Assembly: GCA_023382655.1 (NCBI GenBank)
Contig: JAHDWK010000004.1
Location: forward strand, 212,538-276,537
DNA length: 64,000 nt
Source: Anaerolineae bacterium
GTDB lineage: Bacteria > Chloroflexota > Anaerolineae > Promineifilales > Promineifilaceae
Direction of reading: 5' to 3'
Shown here: one piece after another, positions 8,865-16,605 of the stretch
How positions within the stretch are numbered: position 1 is the stretch's first letter
Layout of the letters: each line of letters starts with the position of its first letter
The notes under the pieces: model-generated
The model's database searches: none
Told to the model about the DNA's origin: nothing
The model's input: the letters and a program-made list of their open reading frames with translations, nothing else
Made by a program: the position numbers and the translations under genes

Positions 8865-10205
8865 TTGTTTGAAACATTAGGCGAACGCCTGCAAACTGTT
8901 TTTGATGGCCTGCAACGTCGCGGCAAACTAACCGAAGCGGACGTGGATAAGGCTATGCGTGAAGTACGCCTGGCTTTGTTGGAAGCGGACGTGAACTACA
9001 AAGTGGTCAAGAGCTTTGTGGAACGGGTACGCGAACGGGCAGTCGGGCAGGAAGTGATGCGCAGTCTCACACCAGGCCAGCAGGTGGTGAAGATTGTCCA
9101 TGAAGAGCTGATTACCACATTGGGTGAACCAGGGCGATTGAACCTGGGGATGCAATCCCCGGCGGTGATTATGCTGGTGGGTTTACAAGGCGCCGGTAAG
9201 ACGACCATGGCCGGTAAGCTGGCGTTGCATTTGCGCAAACAGGGGCGACGGCCGTTGCTGGTAGCCGCTGATGTGTACCGCCCCGCCGCGATTAACCAGT
9301 TGCAAACGCTGGGCCGCCAGCTAGACATTCCGGTTTATGATGAAGGCCCGCAGGGCAATCCCGTCAAGGTTTGTGTCAACGGTATCAACCGCGCCAAAAG
9401 TGATGGCCTGACCACCGTTATTTTAGACACGGCCGGCCGCCTGAACATTGACGAAATGATGATGGACGAAATCCGCACCATCAAAAAAGCGGTCAATCCG
9501 GTGGAAATTTTGCTGGTCGCCGATGCTATGACAGGTCAGGAAGCGGTGCGAGTGGCCACTGACTTTAACCAGGCTGTGGAAATTACCGGCCTGATCATGA
9601 CCAAAATAGATGGTGATGCACGGGGCGGGGCGGCCATTTCCATGCGGGAAGTAACCGGTGTGCCCATCAAGTTCCTGGGTACAGGCGAGAAGTTGACCGC
9701 CATTGAACCATTTTATCCTGACCGCCTGGCCAGCCGTATTTTGGGCATGGGGGATGTGCTGACGCTGATTGAAAAGGCGCAGACGGAAATGGATCAGGAA
9801 GAGGCGGCCATAGCGGGCGAACGGCTGATGAAGGGGGAGTTTAACCTGGATGATTTCATGAAACAGATGCAGCAGTTACGCAAATTAGGCCCGCTGACGC
9901 AACTGATGGAGATGATTCCGGGTATTAACAAAATGACGCAGGGTGTGGACATGAGTACGGCCGAACAGGATTTGAAGCGCATTGAAGCCATTATCCAGTC
10001 CATGACGCCGCAAGAACGCCGTGATCCTAAAATCCTGAAAGCAAGCCGCAAGCGGCGCGTGGCCACCGGGTCGGGCACGTCGGTACAAGAAGTGAACATG
10101 CTGTTGAAGCAGTTCCGGGATATGCAAGATATGATGAAACAAATGCGCAAAGGGCGCGGCCGGGGTTTGGCTAATTTGCTTGGTGGCCGGTTCCCTGGTA
10201 TGTAG
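8865..10205 (+). CDS. ffh: Signal recognition particle protein Ffh (SRP54 GTPase)
   Basis: GTPase of the signal recognition particle, which delivers ribosomes making membrane proteins to FtsY; 446 residues, normal length. The N domain is followed by the G domain with GLQGAGKTT, the DTAGR switch and TKIDGDARGGAA, and by the Met-rich M domain with GxxPG (MIPGINKM) and an MQDMMKQMRKG tail that binds SRP RNA and signal peptides. The start is a TTG codon: FETLGERLQ directly after it is the usual Ffh beginning and no better ATG exists. It is followed by rpsP, khpA and rimM, the standard order in many bacteria. A likely promoter lies at 8723-8751. Confidence 0.97.
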   Translation: MFETLGERLQTVFDGLQRRGKLTEADVDKAMREVRLALLEADVNYKVVKSFVERVRERAVGQEVMRSLTPGQQVVKIVHEELITTLGEPGRLNLGMQSPAVIMLVGLQGAGKTTMAGKLALHLRKQGRRPLLVAADVYRPAAINQLQTLGRQLDIPVYDEGPQGNPVKVCVNGINRAKSDGLTTVILDTAGRLNIDEMMMDEIRTIKKAVNPVEILLVADAMTGQEAVRVATDFNQAVEITGLIMTKIDGDARGGAAISMREVTGVPIKFLGTGEKLTAIEPFYPDRLASRILGMGDVLTLIEKAQTEMDQEEAAIAGERLMKGEFNLDDFMKQMQQLRKLGPLTQLMEMIPGINKMTQGVDMSTAEQDLKRIEAIIQSMTPQERRDPKILKASRKRRVATGSGTSVQEVNMLLKQFRDMQDMMKQMRKGRGRGLANLLGGRFPGM

Positions 10206-10211
10206 ACTGTG

Positions 10212-10276
10212 GAGATTAGAGATGAGAGAGTGGCGATGGTCACACCCTCTCATCTCCAATCTCAAGTTTTTTGGAT
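10212..10276 (+). terminator. Heptad-built hairpin with T tract after ffh
   Basis: The arms at 10212-10228 and 10247-10263 (GAGATTAGAGATGAGAG and its near complement) are built of 7-base words. They are followed by a run of T around 10267-10272, so this can act as an intrinsic terminator or attenuator between ffh and rpsP. It is one of the window-wide heptad arrays. Confidence 0.6.
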
Positions 10277-10312
10277 GATTGTTTAAGAAAAGTTTGGAGA
10301 ATAAAAAAGATT

Positions 10313-10912
10313 ATGCTCAAAATTCGTTTGACTCGAACTGGTAAGAAAAAGCAACCTAGCTATCGGGTGGTGGTGGCGAATAAAGATTCAAAGCGTGACG
10401 GCCGTATCGTGGAACGCATTGGTCATTACAATCCCCTTATGCAACCGGCGGAGTATCGTATTCAGGAAGACCGTGCCTTATATTGGCTGAGCGTGGGCGC
10501 CCAACCCACCGACGCCGTGCGCCGCTTGCTGGAAAAACAAGGCACCATTAGCCGTTTGCAGCGTTTCCATGCCGGTGAATCATTGGATTCGTTGGTGGCA
10601 GAGTATACGGGTGAGCCGGACACGGCCGTAGCGACTGCAGAAGCGGTCACGGCATTCACACCAGAGGTCGTTGCGGAAACGGCCGTTATGGAAACGGTTG
10701 CCGAAGAAGCGGTTGCTGAAGAAGCGGTTGCTGAAGAAGCGGTTGCTGAAGAAGCGGTTGCCGAAGAAGCGGTTGCCGAAGAAACCACCCTCGCCGAAAC
10801 AGTTGATGAAGAGGTGACTGAAGAAGAATTGGCCGATGAAGCAGTGGCCGAAGAAGAGCCAGTTGCAGCAGAAGTAGCCGACGATGAAGAGACTGAAGGC
10901 GAAAGCGAGTAA
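10313..10912 (+). CDS. rpsP: 30S ribosomal protein S16 with a long acidic repeat tail
   Basis: Small-subunit ribosomal protein. The first ~85 residues are an ordinary S16 (MLKIRLTRTGKKKQPSYRVV, the GHYNP motif, then the domain with VGAQPTDAVRRLL). The normal protein would end near residue 90, but here ~100 further residues follow, almost all Ala, Val and Glu, with at least five copies of AVAEE. The start ATG at 10313 follows a GGAG site at about 10295; an upstream in-frame TTG lies in the leader and is less likely. The tail is encoded by a 15-bp tandem repeat and should be strongly acidic and disordered, which is unusual for an RNA-binding protein. It is followed 6 bases later by khpA. Confidence 0.95.
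   Translation: MLKIRLTRTGKKKQPSYRVVVANKDSKRDGRIVERIGHYNPLMQPAEYRIQEDRALYWLSVGAQPTDAVRRLLEKQGTISRLQRFHAGESLDSLVAEYTGEPDTAVATAEAVTAFTPEVVAETAVMETVAEEAVAEEAVAEEAVAEEAVAEEAVAEETTLAETVDEEVTEEELADEAVAEEEPVAAEVADDEETEGESE
10694..10783 (+). repeat. 15-bp tandem repeat in rpsP
   Basis: About five to six tandem copies of GCGGTTGCTGAAGAA with C/T variation in one codon, encoding AVAEE. The full units start at 10709 and run to 10783, after a degenerate first copy. The copies are nearly identical, so the number of units may vary between strains. Confidence 0.9.
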
Positions 10913-10918
10913 AACCTG

Positions 10919-11170
10919 ATGGCCGAGGACACAAGCGGCAGTAAGGCGCTGCTGGAATACATTGTCAAAAGCGTGGTAGACAACCCCGATGACGTGCAGG
11001 TGACAGAAGCCGGTCACGCCAGAGAAAAAATCTTGCAACTACAGGTAGCTGCGCCAGATATGGGGCGCGTCATTGGCAAAGGTGGCCGCGTGATCAACGC
11101 TATTCGCGCCTTGGTGCAAGTGGCTGCGGCCAAAGAAGGCGCGCAAGTTACGGTAGAAATTTTAGAGTGA
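10919..11170 (+). CDS. khpA: KH-domain RNA-binding protein KhpA
   Basis: Small RNA-binding protein of 83 residues with a single KH domain. The GxxG loop is present (VIGKGGRVINAIR, near residues 45-57). In other bacteria KhpA works with KhpB in RNA binding and cell-envelope control. It sits between rpsP and rimM, its usual place, starting 6 bases after rpsP and overlapping rimM by four bases, so translation is likely coupled. No strong ribosome binding site of its own is visible. Confidence 0.94.
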   Translation: MAEDTSGSKALLEYIVKSVVDNPDDVQVTEAGHAREKILQLQVAAPDMGRVIGKGGRVINAIRALVQVAAAKEGAQVTVEILE

Positions 11171-11736
11171 AAGAGCAAGAGGAAAGCCTCGTCCCACAGA
11201 CAGGTCAAGGCTCGGTGGCAAAAACCACTGAGCCTTCTTTTTTGACTATCGGGCTGGTGAGCAAACCCCATGGCGTGCGTGGTGAAGTGCGCGTCATTCT
11301 GCATACCGATGTGCCAGAGCGTTTTACCTGGTTAAAAGAGGTGTATGTGGGCCAGAACCCTTCCCGACTGGTGGCAGTGGAAAGTGCCCGCTTGCATCAG
11401 AATATGGTGCTGCTGAAGCTGGCCGGTTACGATGACCGGGAGGCCGCCGAGACGCTGCGCGGTGCGTGGCTGCAAGTGCCGGAAACGGAAGCCATTCCCC
11501 TGGACGAAGGGGAATACTTTTTGTACCAACTTGAAGGGTTGGATGTGGTCACGGATACGGATGAATGGTTGGGTAAGCTGGTGGGAGTGATTGAAACAGG
11601 CGCGAACAATGTGTTTCGGGTGGAGGGGCCACGTGGTGAAGTGTTGCTGCCGGACACCAGAGAAGTGATCCTGGACATTGATTTTGTAAACGGCCGTATC
11701 CTTGTTCATCTGCTATCCGGCCTGCTGCCTGACTAA
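11167..11736 (+). CDS. rimM: 16S rRNA processing protein RimM
   Basis: Ribosome maturation factor that binds S19 and helps assemble the 30S head; 189 residues. After a ~25-residue hydrophilic leader comes the RimM beta-barrel (LTIGLVSKPHGVRGEVRV) and then the PRC-barrel half (DEGEYFLYQLEGLDVVTD, ending in VNGRILVHLL). The start is GTG, overlapping the khpA stop codon as GTGA. In most bacteria trmD and rplS follow; here the next gene is dprA after an intergenic repeat, so the operon is split at this point. Confidence 0.95.
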   Translation: MKEQEESLVPQTGQGSVAKTTEPSFLTIGLVSKPHGVRGEVRVILHTDVPERFTWLKEVYVGQNPSRLVAVESARLHQNMVLLKLAGYDDREAAETLRGAWLQVPETEAIPLDEGEYFLYQLEGLDVVTDTDEWLGKLVGVIETGANNVFRVEGPRGEVLLPDTREVILDIDFVNGRILVHLLSGLLPD

Positions 11737-11743
11737 ATCCTTG

Positions 11744-11798
11744 ATCGGTGCTCGGTAGAATTCGGTTTACGGCTAACGGATCACGGTTTACGGCCGTG
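11744..11798. repeat. Heptad-repeat array between rimM and dprA
   Basis: Words of seven bases such as TTTACGG, CTAACGG, ATCACGG and TTTACGG follow one another, preceded by TCGGTGC and TCGGTAG. The last word runs into an ACGGCCGT octamer. It is similar in style to the arrays at 1300, 18386, 20962 and 28241. Confidence 0.7.
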
Positions 11799-11799
11799 T

Positions 11800-11828
11800 T
11801 TGCCTTGCGTCCAGCGTGATGATATGCT
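11800..11828 (+). promoter_or_regulatory. Promoter with -10 box next to the dprA start
   Basis: TTGCCT (11800-11805), a 17-base spacer and TATGCT (11823-11828). Only six bases separate the -10 box from the ATG at 11835 and no Shine-Dalgarno is present, so the transcript may begin at or next to the start codon. Confidence 0.5.
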
Positions 11829-11834
11829 CGTAAA

Positions 11835-12965
11835 ATGCCCGAAGAGAAGTATTGGTTGGGATTCAACCTGGTAAATGGCGTCGGCCCGGCCAAAGTGCAG
11901 GCGTTGTTGGACCATTTTGGCTCTCTGGCAGCGGCCTGGCAGGCGACAGAACTGCAACTGGCGCACATTGGTTTTGACCGGCGCACGATTCAGAATTTGC
12001 AGGAAACGCGCACGGCCGTAGATCTGGATCGCGCCTGGGAACAGGTGCAAACCGCCGATATTCACTTGCTTACCTGGGAATCACCTGGCTATCCACCTTA
12101 TTTGAAGGAGATACCGGCGCCGCCACCGCTGTTGTATGTGCAGGGTGAACTGCGGGAAGCCGACCGTTGGGCGGTGGCGGTAGTGGGTACAAGGCGGTTG
12201 ACGAGTTACGGCCGTCAGGTCACCCAAGATTTGGTAGCTGGTCTGGTGCATCACAACATTACCATTATCAGTGGGCTGGCGCGGGGGATTGATGCGGTGG
12301 CGCACAAGACGGCCGTGGAAATGGGTGGACGCACCATTGCCGTTCTCGGTTCTGGCCTTGACGCTATCTACCCGGCCGAGCATCGCCAACTGGCGCAAAG
12401 CATCGTCAACGGACATGGCGCGCTTATTTCTGAGTACGCTCTGGGTGTGCAACCAGAAGCTAAAAATTTCCCACCACGCAACCGTATCATCAGCGGTTTA
12501 TCACTGGGCGTCCTGGTCGTCGAGGCAGCTGAACGTAGTGGTGCGCTGATTACTACCAACTTTGCTGCCGAACAGAACCGGGACGTGTTTGCCGTACCGG
12601 GCAACATCAATAGTCCGGCCAGCAAAGGCCCCAACCAGTTGATTCAGCAGGGAGCCAGGCTGGTAACAGGCGTCGAGGATATTTTGGAAGAGTTGAACAT
12701 ATACATGGTGGCAGAGCATACGGCCGTGCAAATGGCCTTGCCGGAAACGGCCGAAGAAATTGCGCTCTATGCCCACCTTTCCAGCCAACCGGTACATATT
12801 GACGACCTCAGCCGGGCCAGTGGTCTGCCTACCGGTATGGTTAGCAGCACACTGACCATTATGGAACTTAAAGGCATGGTGCGCCAGGTGGGTGGCATGA
12901 ATTACATACTCTGCCGTGAACCAGACCCAGCCTATGAAATACAGTTATCAGAACCAAATGGATAA
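11835..12965 (+). CDS. dprA: DNA-processing protein DprA (Smf)
   Basis: Single-strand DNA-binding protein that loads RecA on incoming DNA during natural transformation; 376 residues. An N-terminal helix-hairpin-helix region (NGVGPAKVQALL) is followed by the Rossmann-like core with VGTRRLTSYGR, SGLARGIDAVAH, AVLGSGLD and the FPPRNRIISGLS nucleotide-binding loop, then RSGALITT. The C-terminal ~70 residues look like the DprA winged-helix domain. It may be leaderless (see the promoter at 11800-11828). It lies downstream of rimM, where trmD is often found, and 9 bases before manC. Confidence 0.96.
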   Translation: MPEEKYWLGFNLVNGVGPAKVQALLDHFGSLAAAWQATELQLAHIGFDRRTIQNLQETRTAVDLDRAWEQVQTADIHLLTWESPGYPPYLKEIPAPPPLLYVQGELREADRWAVAVVGTRRLTSYGRQVTQDLVAGLVHHNITIISGLARGIDAVAHKTAVEMGGRTIAVLGSGLDAIYPAEHRQLAQSIVNGHGALISEYALGVQPEAKNFPPRNRIISGLSLGVLVVEAAERSGALITTNFAAEQNRDVFAVPGNINSPASKGPNQLIQQGARLVTGVEDILEELNIYMVAEHTAVQMALPETAEEIALYAHLSSQPVHIDDLSRASGLPTGMVSSTLTIMELKGMVRQVGGMNYILCREPDPAYEIQLSEPNG

Positions 12966-12974
12966 TAAACGCTT

Positions 12975-14066
12975 ATGAAAATTGTCATCTTTGCCGGCGG
13001 CTCTGGCCGGCGGTTATGGCCCATCAGCCGCCAGAAATCACCTAAACAATTTGAGCAAATTATCGGCGATCAATCCACACTACAATTGGCCGTAGCGCGG
13101 GTACGCCATGTCTATGGTGCCGCCAACATCTTTATTTCCACTAACGAACAATACGTGGAGATTGTACGTGGGCAGCTCCCCGAAATTCCGCCGGATCAAA
13201 TCATTGGCGAACCAACCCGGCGTGACCTGGCGGCCGCCGTGGGGCTGGCGCTGGCCCATCTGTCTCACCATGCCACCAATGCCGACGAACCAGTTGCCAT
13301 TTTGTGGGGCGACAACTATATGGATCAGGTGGACAATTTCCGGACCGTTTTACAAACGGCGGAAACATTGCTGCTAAAAAAAGAGGCCAATATTTTTTTT
13401 ATCGGTGAGACGCCCCGTTTTGCCAATGAAAACCTGGGTTGGATTGGGTTGGGGCCGGAGAAAGGACGACTAGATGGGCAGCCGTATTATGGCTTCGAGT
13501 CGTTGACCTATCGGCCACCCCTGGCCGAATGCCGCCGTATGTTTGCCCAGGGCACACACGTCTGGAATACCGGTTACTTTGTGACAACTATTGGCTTTGT
13601 GCAGTCTCTCTACCGGCAGCAGCAGCCCCAGATGTGGAGGCAATTGACGCAGATTCAGGCAGCTATAGGCCAGGGCAATTATCAGGAGACGTTACACAAG
13701 ATTTATCCACAGCTTGATGTGATGAGTTTTGACGATGCCATTTTGCAGCACATTCCCGCGCACGAGGCATTGGTGCTGCACAGCGAAATGGGGTGGAGTG
13801 ATCCCGGTACATTGTATGCCCTAAAAGAAGCCATTAACCCAGACCCGGCAGCGAATGTGACGATAGGACTGGTAAAGGTGGCTGAGACCCAGGATTCTCT
13901 GGTTTATAACTATGAGCCGGACAAATTGGTGGCGGTTATTGGCCTTGAGGGGATGATTGTGGTAAATACGGGGGATGCCCTTTTGGTGGTACATAAAGAC
14001 AAGATTCCTTTGGTTAAGAAACTGGTTGATGGGCTGGATGGGACTGAATTGGAAAATTATAGTTAG
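12975..14066 (+). CDS. manC: Mannose-1-phosphate guanylyltransferase
   Basis: Makes GDP-mannose from mannose-1-phosphate and GTP for glycan synthesis; 363 residues, the short form without the fused isomerase domain. The nucleotidyltransferase signature FAGGSGRRLWPISR is at residues 6-19, followed by PKQF. The sugar-phosphate region contains LGWIGLG and HVWNTGYF, and MGWSDPGTLYAL lies near residue 275. The C-terminus carries the short beta-helix part (GLEGMIVVNTGDALLVVHKD). It begins 9 bases after dprA without a clear ribosome binding site, so coupling with dprA is possible. No other GDP-sugar genes are nearby. Confidence 0.93.
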   Translation: MKIVIFAGGSGRRLWPISRQKSPKQFEQIIGDQSTLQLAVARVRHVYGAANIFISTNEQYVEIVRGQLPEIPPDQIIGEPTRRDLAAAVGLALAHLSHHATNADEPVAILWGDNYMDQVDNFRTVLQTAETLLLKKEANIFFIGETPRFANENLGWIGLGPEKGRLDGQPYYGFESLTYRPPLAECRRMFAQGTHVWNTGYFVTTIGFVQSLYRQQQPQMWRQLTQIQAAIGQGNYQETLHKIYPQLDVMSFDDAILQHIPAHEALVLHSEMGWSDPGTLYALKEAINPDPAANVTIGLVKVAETQDSLVYNYEPDKLVAVIGLEGMIVVNTGDALLVVHKDKIPLVKKLVDGLDGTELENYS

Positions 14067-14072
14067 GGATTG

Positions 14073-14118
14073 GCGCTTAGAGATTGGAGATTGCTCTCAA
14101 TCTCTCATCTCTAGTCGC
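14073..14118. terminator. Heptad-built hairpin between manC and topA
   Basis: The arms at 14073-14093 and 14098-14118 pair over almost their full length and are built of 7-base words (TTAGAGA, TTGGAGA / CAATCTC, TCATCTC). A short T run follows at 14119-14122, just before the topA start. It could serve as terminator or attenuator. Confidence 0.6.
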
Positions 14119-14122
14119 TTTT

Positions 14123-16573
14123 ATGCTTATGGATGAAATTATAGGTTATTGTTTTAAGTGCAAAGAAAAACACCCGATGGTGAAACCGCAGGCGGAGTGG
14201 TCGGCGCATGGGGCGCCGGGAGTGCGCGGGACGTGTGCTAATTGCGGGGGCGGCATGTATAAGGCCATGCGGACGCCAGAACACGATGCTTTGCCCAAGC
14301 CGGAAAATATCAAACGCACACGCAAGACAGCGACGAGTAAAACAAAGAAGGGGGGGAAAAAGGGGGCGGCTAAGAAGGGCAGCGCAAAGGCGGCTAAAAA
14401 AACGGTGGGGCAAGGCACGGCCGTCTCCACTAAACCCGCTCCCCGCCGCAGTGGCAAACTGGTTGTCGTTGAATCCCCGGCCAAAGCCAAAACCATTGGC
14501 CGTTATCTGGGCAAGGGCTACACCGTTAAATCTAGTGTCGGCCATGTGCGGGATCTGTTGAAATCTCGGCTCAGTGTGGATGTGGATAATAATTTTGAGC
14601 CAGAATACCGCGTTTCCAACGACAAGCGTGATGTGGTGAAAGATCTGAAAGAAGCGGCAGCCCGCGCCACCGAAATCTACCTGGCGACTGACCCGGACCG
14701 TGAAGGGGAGGCGATTGCCTGGCATGTGCGCGAAGCGGCCGAAATGGACCCGGCGCGTACCCGACGGGTGGAATTCCACGAAATCACCAAACCGGCCATT
14801 CAAAAAGCGTTTGAGCATCCCCGTGATATTGATATGGATCGGGTGAATGCACAGCAAGCGCGGCGTATTTTGGACCGGCTGGTGGGGTACAAACTCAGTC
14901 CGCTGTTGTGGCGCAAGATTCACGGCCGTCTCTCGGCCGGGCGCGTGCAGTCGGTGGCGGTGCGGTTGGTAGTGGATCGTGAGCGGGAAATCCAACAGTT
15001 TGTCATCGAAGAATATTGGACGCTGGCGGCGGAATTGAGCCAACAGGAAATGGCGGGCAAACGGACACGGCCGTTTTTCATTGCCAAACTGTTCAAACTC
15101 AAAGGAGAAGACCCCGTTTTTCGTCAGCAGGCCGAGGTGCAACCCCATCTGGATACATTGGTAGATGCTGATTGGGTAGTAGGTGAAGTACGTCTGGGTA
15201 AACGCACACGCCGTCCAGCCGCTCCTTTTACCACCAGCACTTTGCAGCAGGAAGCGTCACGCCGCCTCAGTTATAACACTGACAAGACCATGCGCATTGC
15301 CCAGCAGTTGTACGAAGGCATTGACCTGAAAGACAATGAAGGCACGGTGGGGTTGATCACCTACATGCGTACCGATAGCGTGACCGTTTCGGCCGAAGCG
15401 CAGACAGAAGCGCGCACTTACATTAGCAAGCGATATGGCGCCGCTTATGTGCCGGTGAAACCACCGGAATACAAAACCAAAACAAAAGCAGCGCAGGAAG
15501 CGCACGAGGCTATCCGGCCAACTTCGGTGATGCATGTTCCTGCGGAAATAAAAGAGCATCTCAGCCGGGATCAATACCGGATGTATTCGCTCATTTGGGA
15601 TCGTTTTGTGGCCAGCCAGATGTCCCCGGCGCGGTATGATACGGTATCGGCCGATGTGTGGGCGGGGGACGAGAAAGTGGCAGCGGGAAAACGGCCGTAT
15701 CTCTTCCGGGCTACCGGCTCTACGCTGGAATTTCCCGGGTTTCTGGCGTTGTATGAAGAAAGCCGTCCTGAGGACCGCCCCGATGATGGCGAGAACCAGG
15801 TACCGGCGTCGCTGAAAACGCAGGAACAGTTGGATCTGCTCCGGCTGCTGCCAGAGCAACATTTTACACAACCACCTCCCCGGTTTAGTGAGGCGACACT
15901 GGTGAAGGCATTGGAGGAAAATGGCATTGGCCGCCCCAGTACCTATGCCAGCATTATCTCCACCATTCAGCAGCGCGGATATGTAGACCGCCAGGAGCGA
16001 CGGCTGACGCCCACAGAAACGGGCCAGGTTGTTAACGATCTGCTGGTGGAATACTTCCCGGATATTGTGTCGGTAGATTTTACGGCTCGCCTGGAAGATG
16101 AACTAGACAAGATTGCCGAAGGCGACCCCTGGACGCCGGTAGTGGGCAGTTTTTATGGGCAGTTTGTGGAAAAACTGGAAATTGCGGATGAATCCATCCC
16201 CAAAATTGATGTGCAGCGCGAACAGGAATTTGTGGGGCGTGACTGTCCCACCTGTGGCAGTCCGTTGGTGTATCGGGAAGGGCGGTACGGCCGTTTTATC
16301 GGTTGCAGCACTTTCCCTAAATGTCGCTACACGGAACAGCTTATTAAAGTGGTAGCTACCTGCCCACGCGGGGGACAGATTGTGGAGCGGCGCAGCAAAC
16401 GGGGCAAGGTTTTTTACGGTTGCAATCGTTACCCGGACTGTGAATGGCGCAGTTGGTATAAACCGGTGGCGGATACAAACGGTCATTGTGACGGGGTTCT
16501 GGTACAGCGCAGTGAGAGCAAAACAGAATGTGTGGCCTGTGCGTTGAAGGAAAACGTACCGGCCACAGCTTGA
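14123..16573 (+). CDS. topA: DNA topoisomerase I with N-terminal DUF5679 zinc ribbon
   Basis: Type IA topoisomerase that relaxes negative supercoils; about 816 residues. It begins with a DUF5679-like zinc ribbon (GYCFKCK...[13 protein letters not shown]), then a Lys/Ala-rich linker (~residues 65-110). The Toprim domain follows with [17 protein letters not shown] and [15 protein letters not shown]. The active-site Tyr is at about residue 414 in ITYMRTDS. The C-terminus has three zinc-ribbon modules; the second reads CPRGG and has lost one Cys. The ATG at 14123 (or 14129) is preferred to an upstream in-frame TTG at 14084, because that TTG lies inside the repeat hairpin. The N-terminal ribbon and basic linker probably add DNA contacts. 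Confidence 0.95.
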   Translation: MLMDEIIGYCFKCKEKHPMVKPQAEWSAHGAPGVRGTCANCGGGMYKAMRTPEHDALPKPENIKRTRKTATSKTKKGGKKGAAKKGSAKAAKKTVGQGTAVSTKPAPRRSGKLVVVESPAKAKTIGRYLGKGYTVKSSVGHVRDLLKSRLSVDVDNNFEPEYRVSNDKRDVVKDLKEAAARATEIYLATDPDREGEAIAWHVREAAEMDPARTRRVEFHEITKPAIQKAFEHPRDIDMDRVNAQQARRILDRLVGYKLSPLLWRKIHGRLSAGRVQSVAVRLVVDREREIQQFVIEEYWTLAAELSQQEMAGKRTRPFFIAKLFKLKGEDPVFRQQAEVQPHLDTLVDADWVVGEVRLGKRTRRPAAPFTTSTLQQEASRRLSYNTDKTMRIAQQLYEGIDLKDNEGTVGLITYMRTDSVTVSAEAQTEARTYISKRYGAAYVPVKPPEYKTKTKAAQEAHEAIRPTSVMHVPAEIKEHLSRDQYRMYSLIWDRFVASQMSPARYDTVSADVWAGDEKVAAGKRPYLFRATGSTLEFPGFLALYEESRPEDRPDDGENQVPASLKTQEQLDLLRLLPEQHFTQPPPRFSEATLVKALEENGIGRPSTYASIISTIQQRGYVDRQERRLTPTETGQVVNDLLVEYFPDIVSVDFTARLEDELDKIAEGDPWTPVVGSFYGQFVEKLEIADESIPKIDVQREQEFVGRDCPTCGSPLVYREGRYGRFIGCSTFPKCRYTEQLIKVVATCPRGGQIVERRSKRGKVFYGCNRYPDCEWRSWYKPVADTNGHCDGVLVQRSESKTECVACALKENVPATA

Positions 16574-16605
16574 CAGGGTGACAAGGTGACGGGGTGACAA
16601 GGTGG
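16569..16605. repeat. Short tandem GGTGAC repeat
   Basis: Four near-copies of an eight-base unit (AGGGTGAC, AAGGTGAC, GGGGTGAC, AAGGTGG) between topA and the next gene. The GTG chosen as start of that gene lies inside the repeat, so the true start may be further downstream. Confidence 0.7.

Noticed and set aside
10694-10783. Possible CRISPR-like array
   Set aside because: Units are 15 bp, contiguous and in frame with rpsP; there are no spacers and no cas genes.
10462-10983. Ser/Thr/Ala-rich open frame antisense to rpsP
   Set aside because: It comes from reading the 15-bp repeat backwards; the S16 frame is certain.
14084-14122. TTG start of topA at 14084
   Set aside because: It lies inside a hairpin of the heptad family and adds residues unlike other TopA proteins; ATG 14123 or 14129 fits DUF5679 better.
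14111-15148. Open frame of 345 codons on the minus strand inside topA
   Set aside because: It is antisense to a clear topA coding region, has no conserved motif and a composition expected from the opposite strand of a GC-rich gene.
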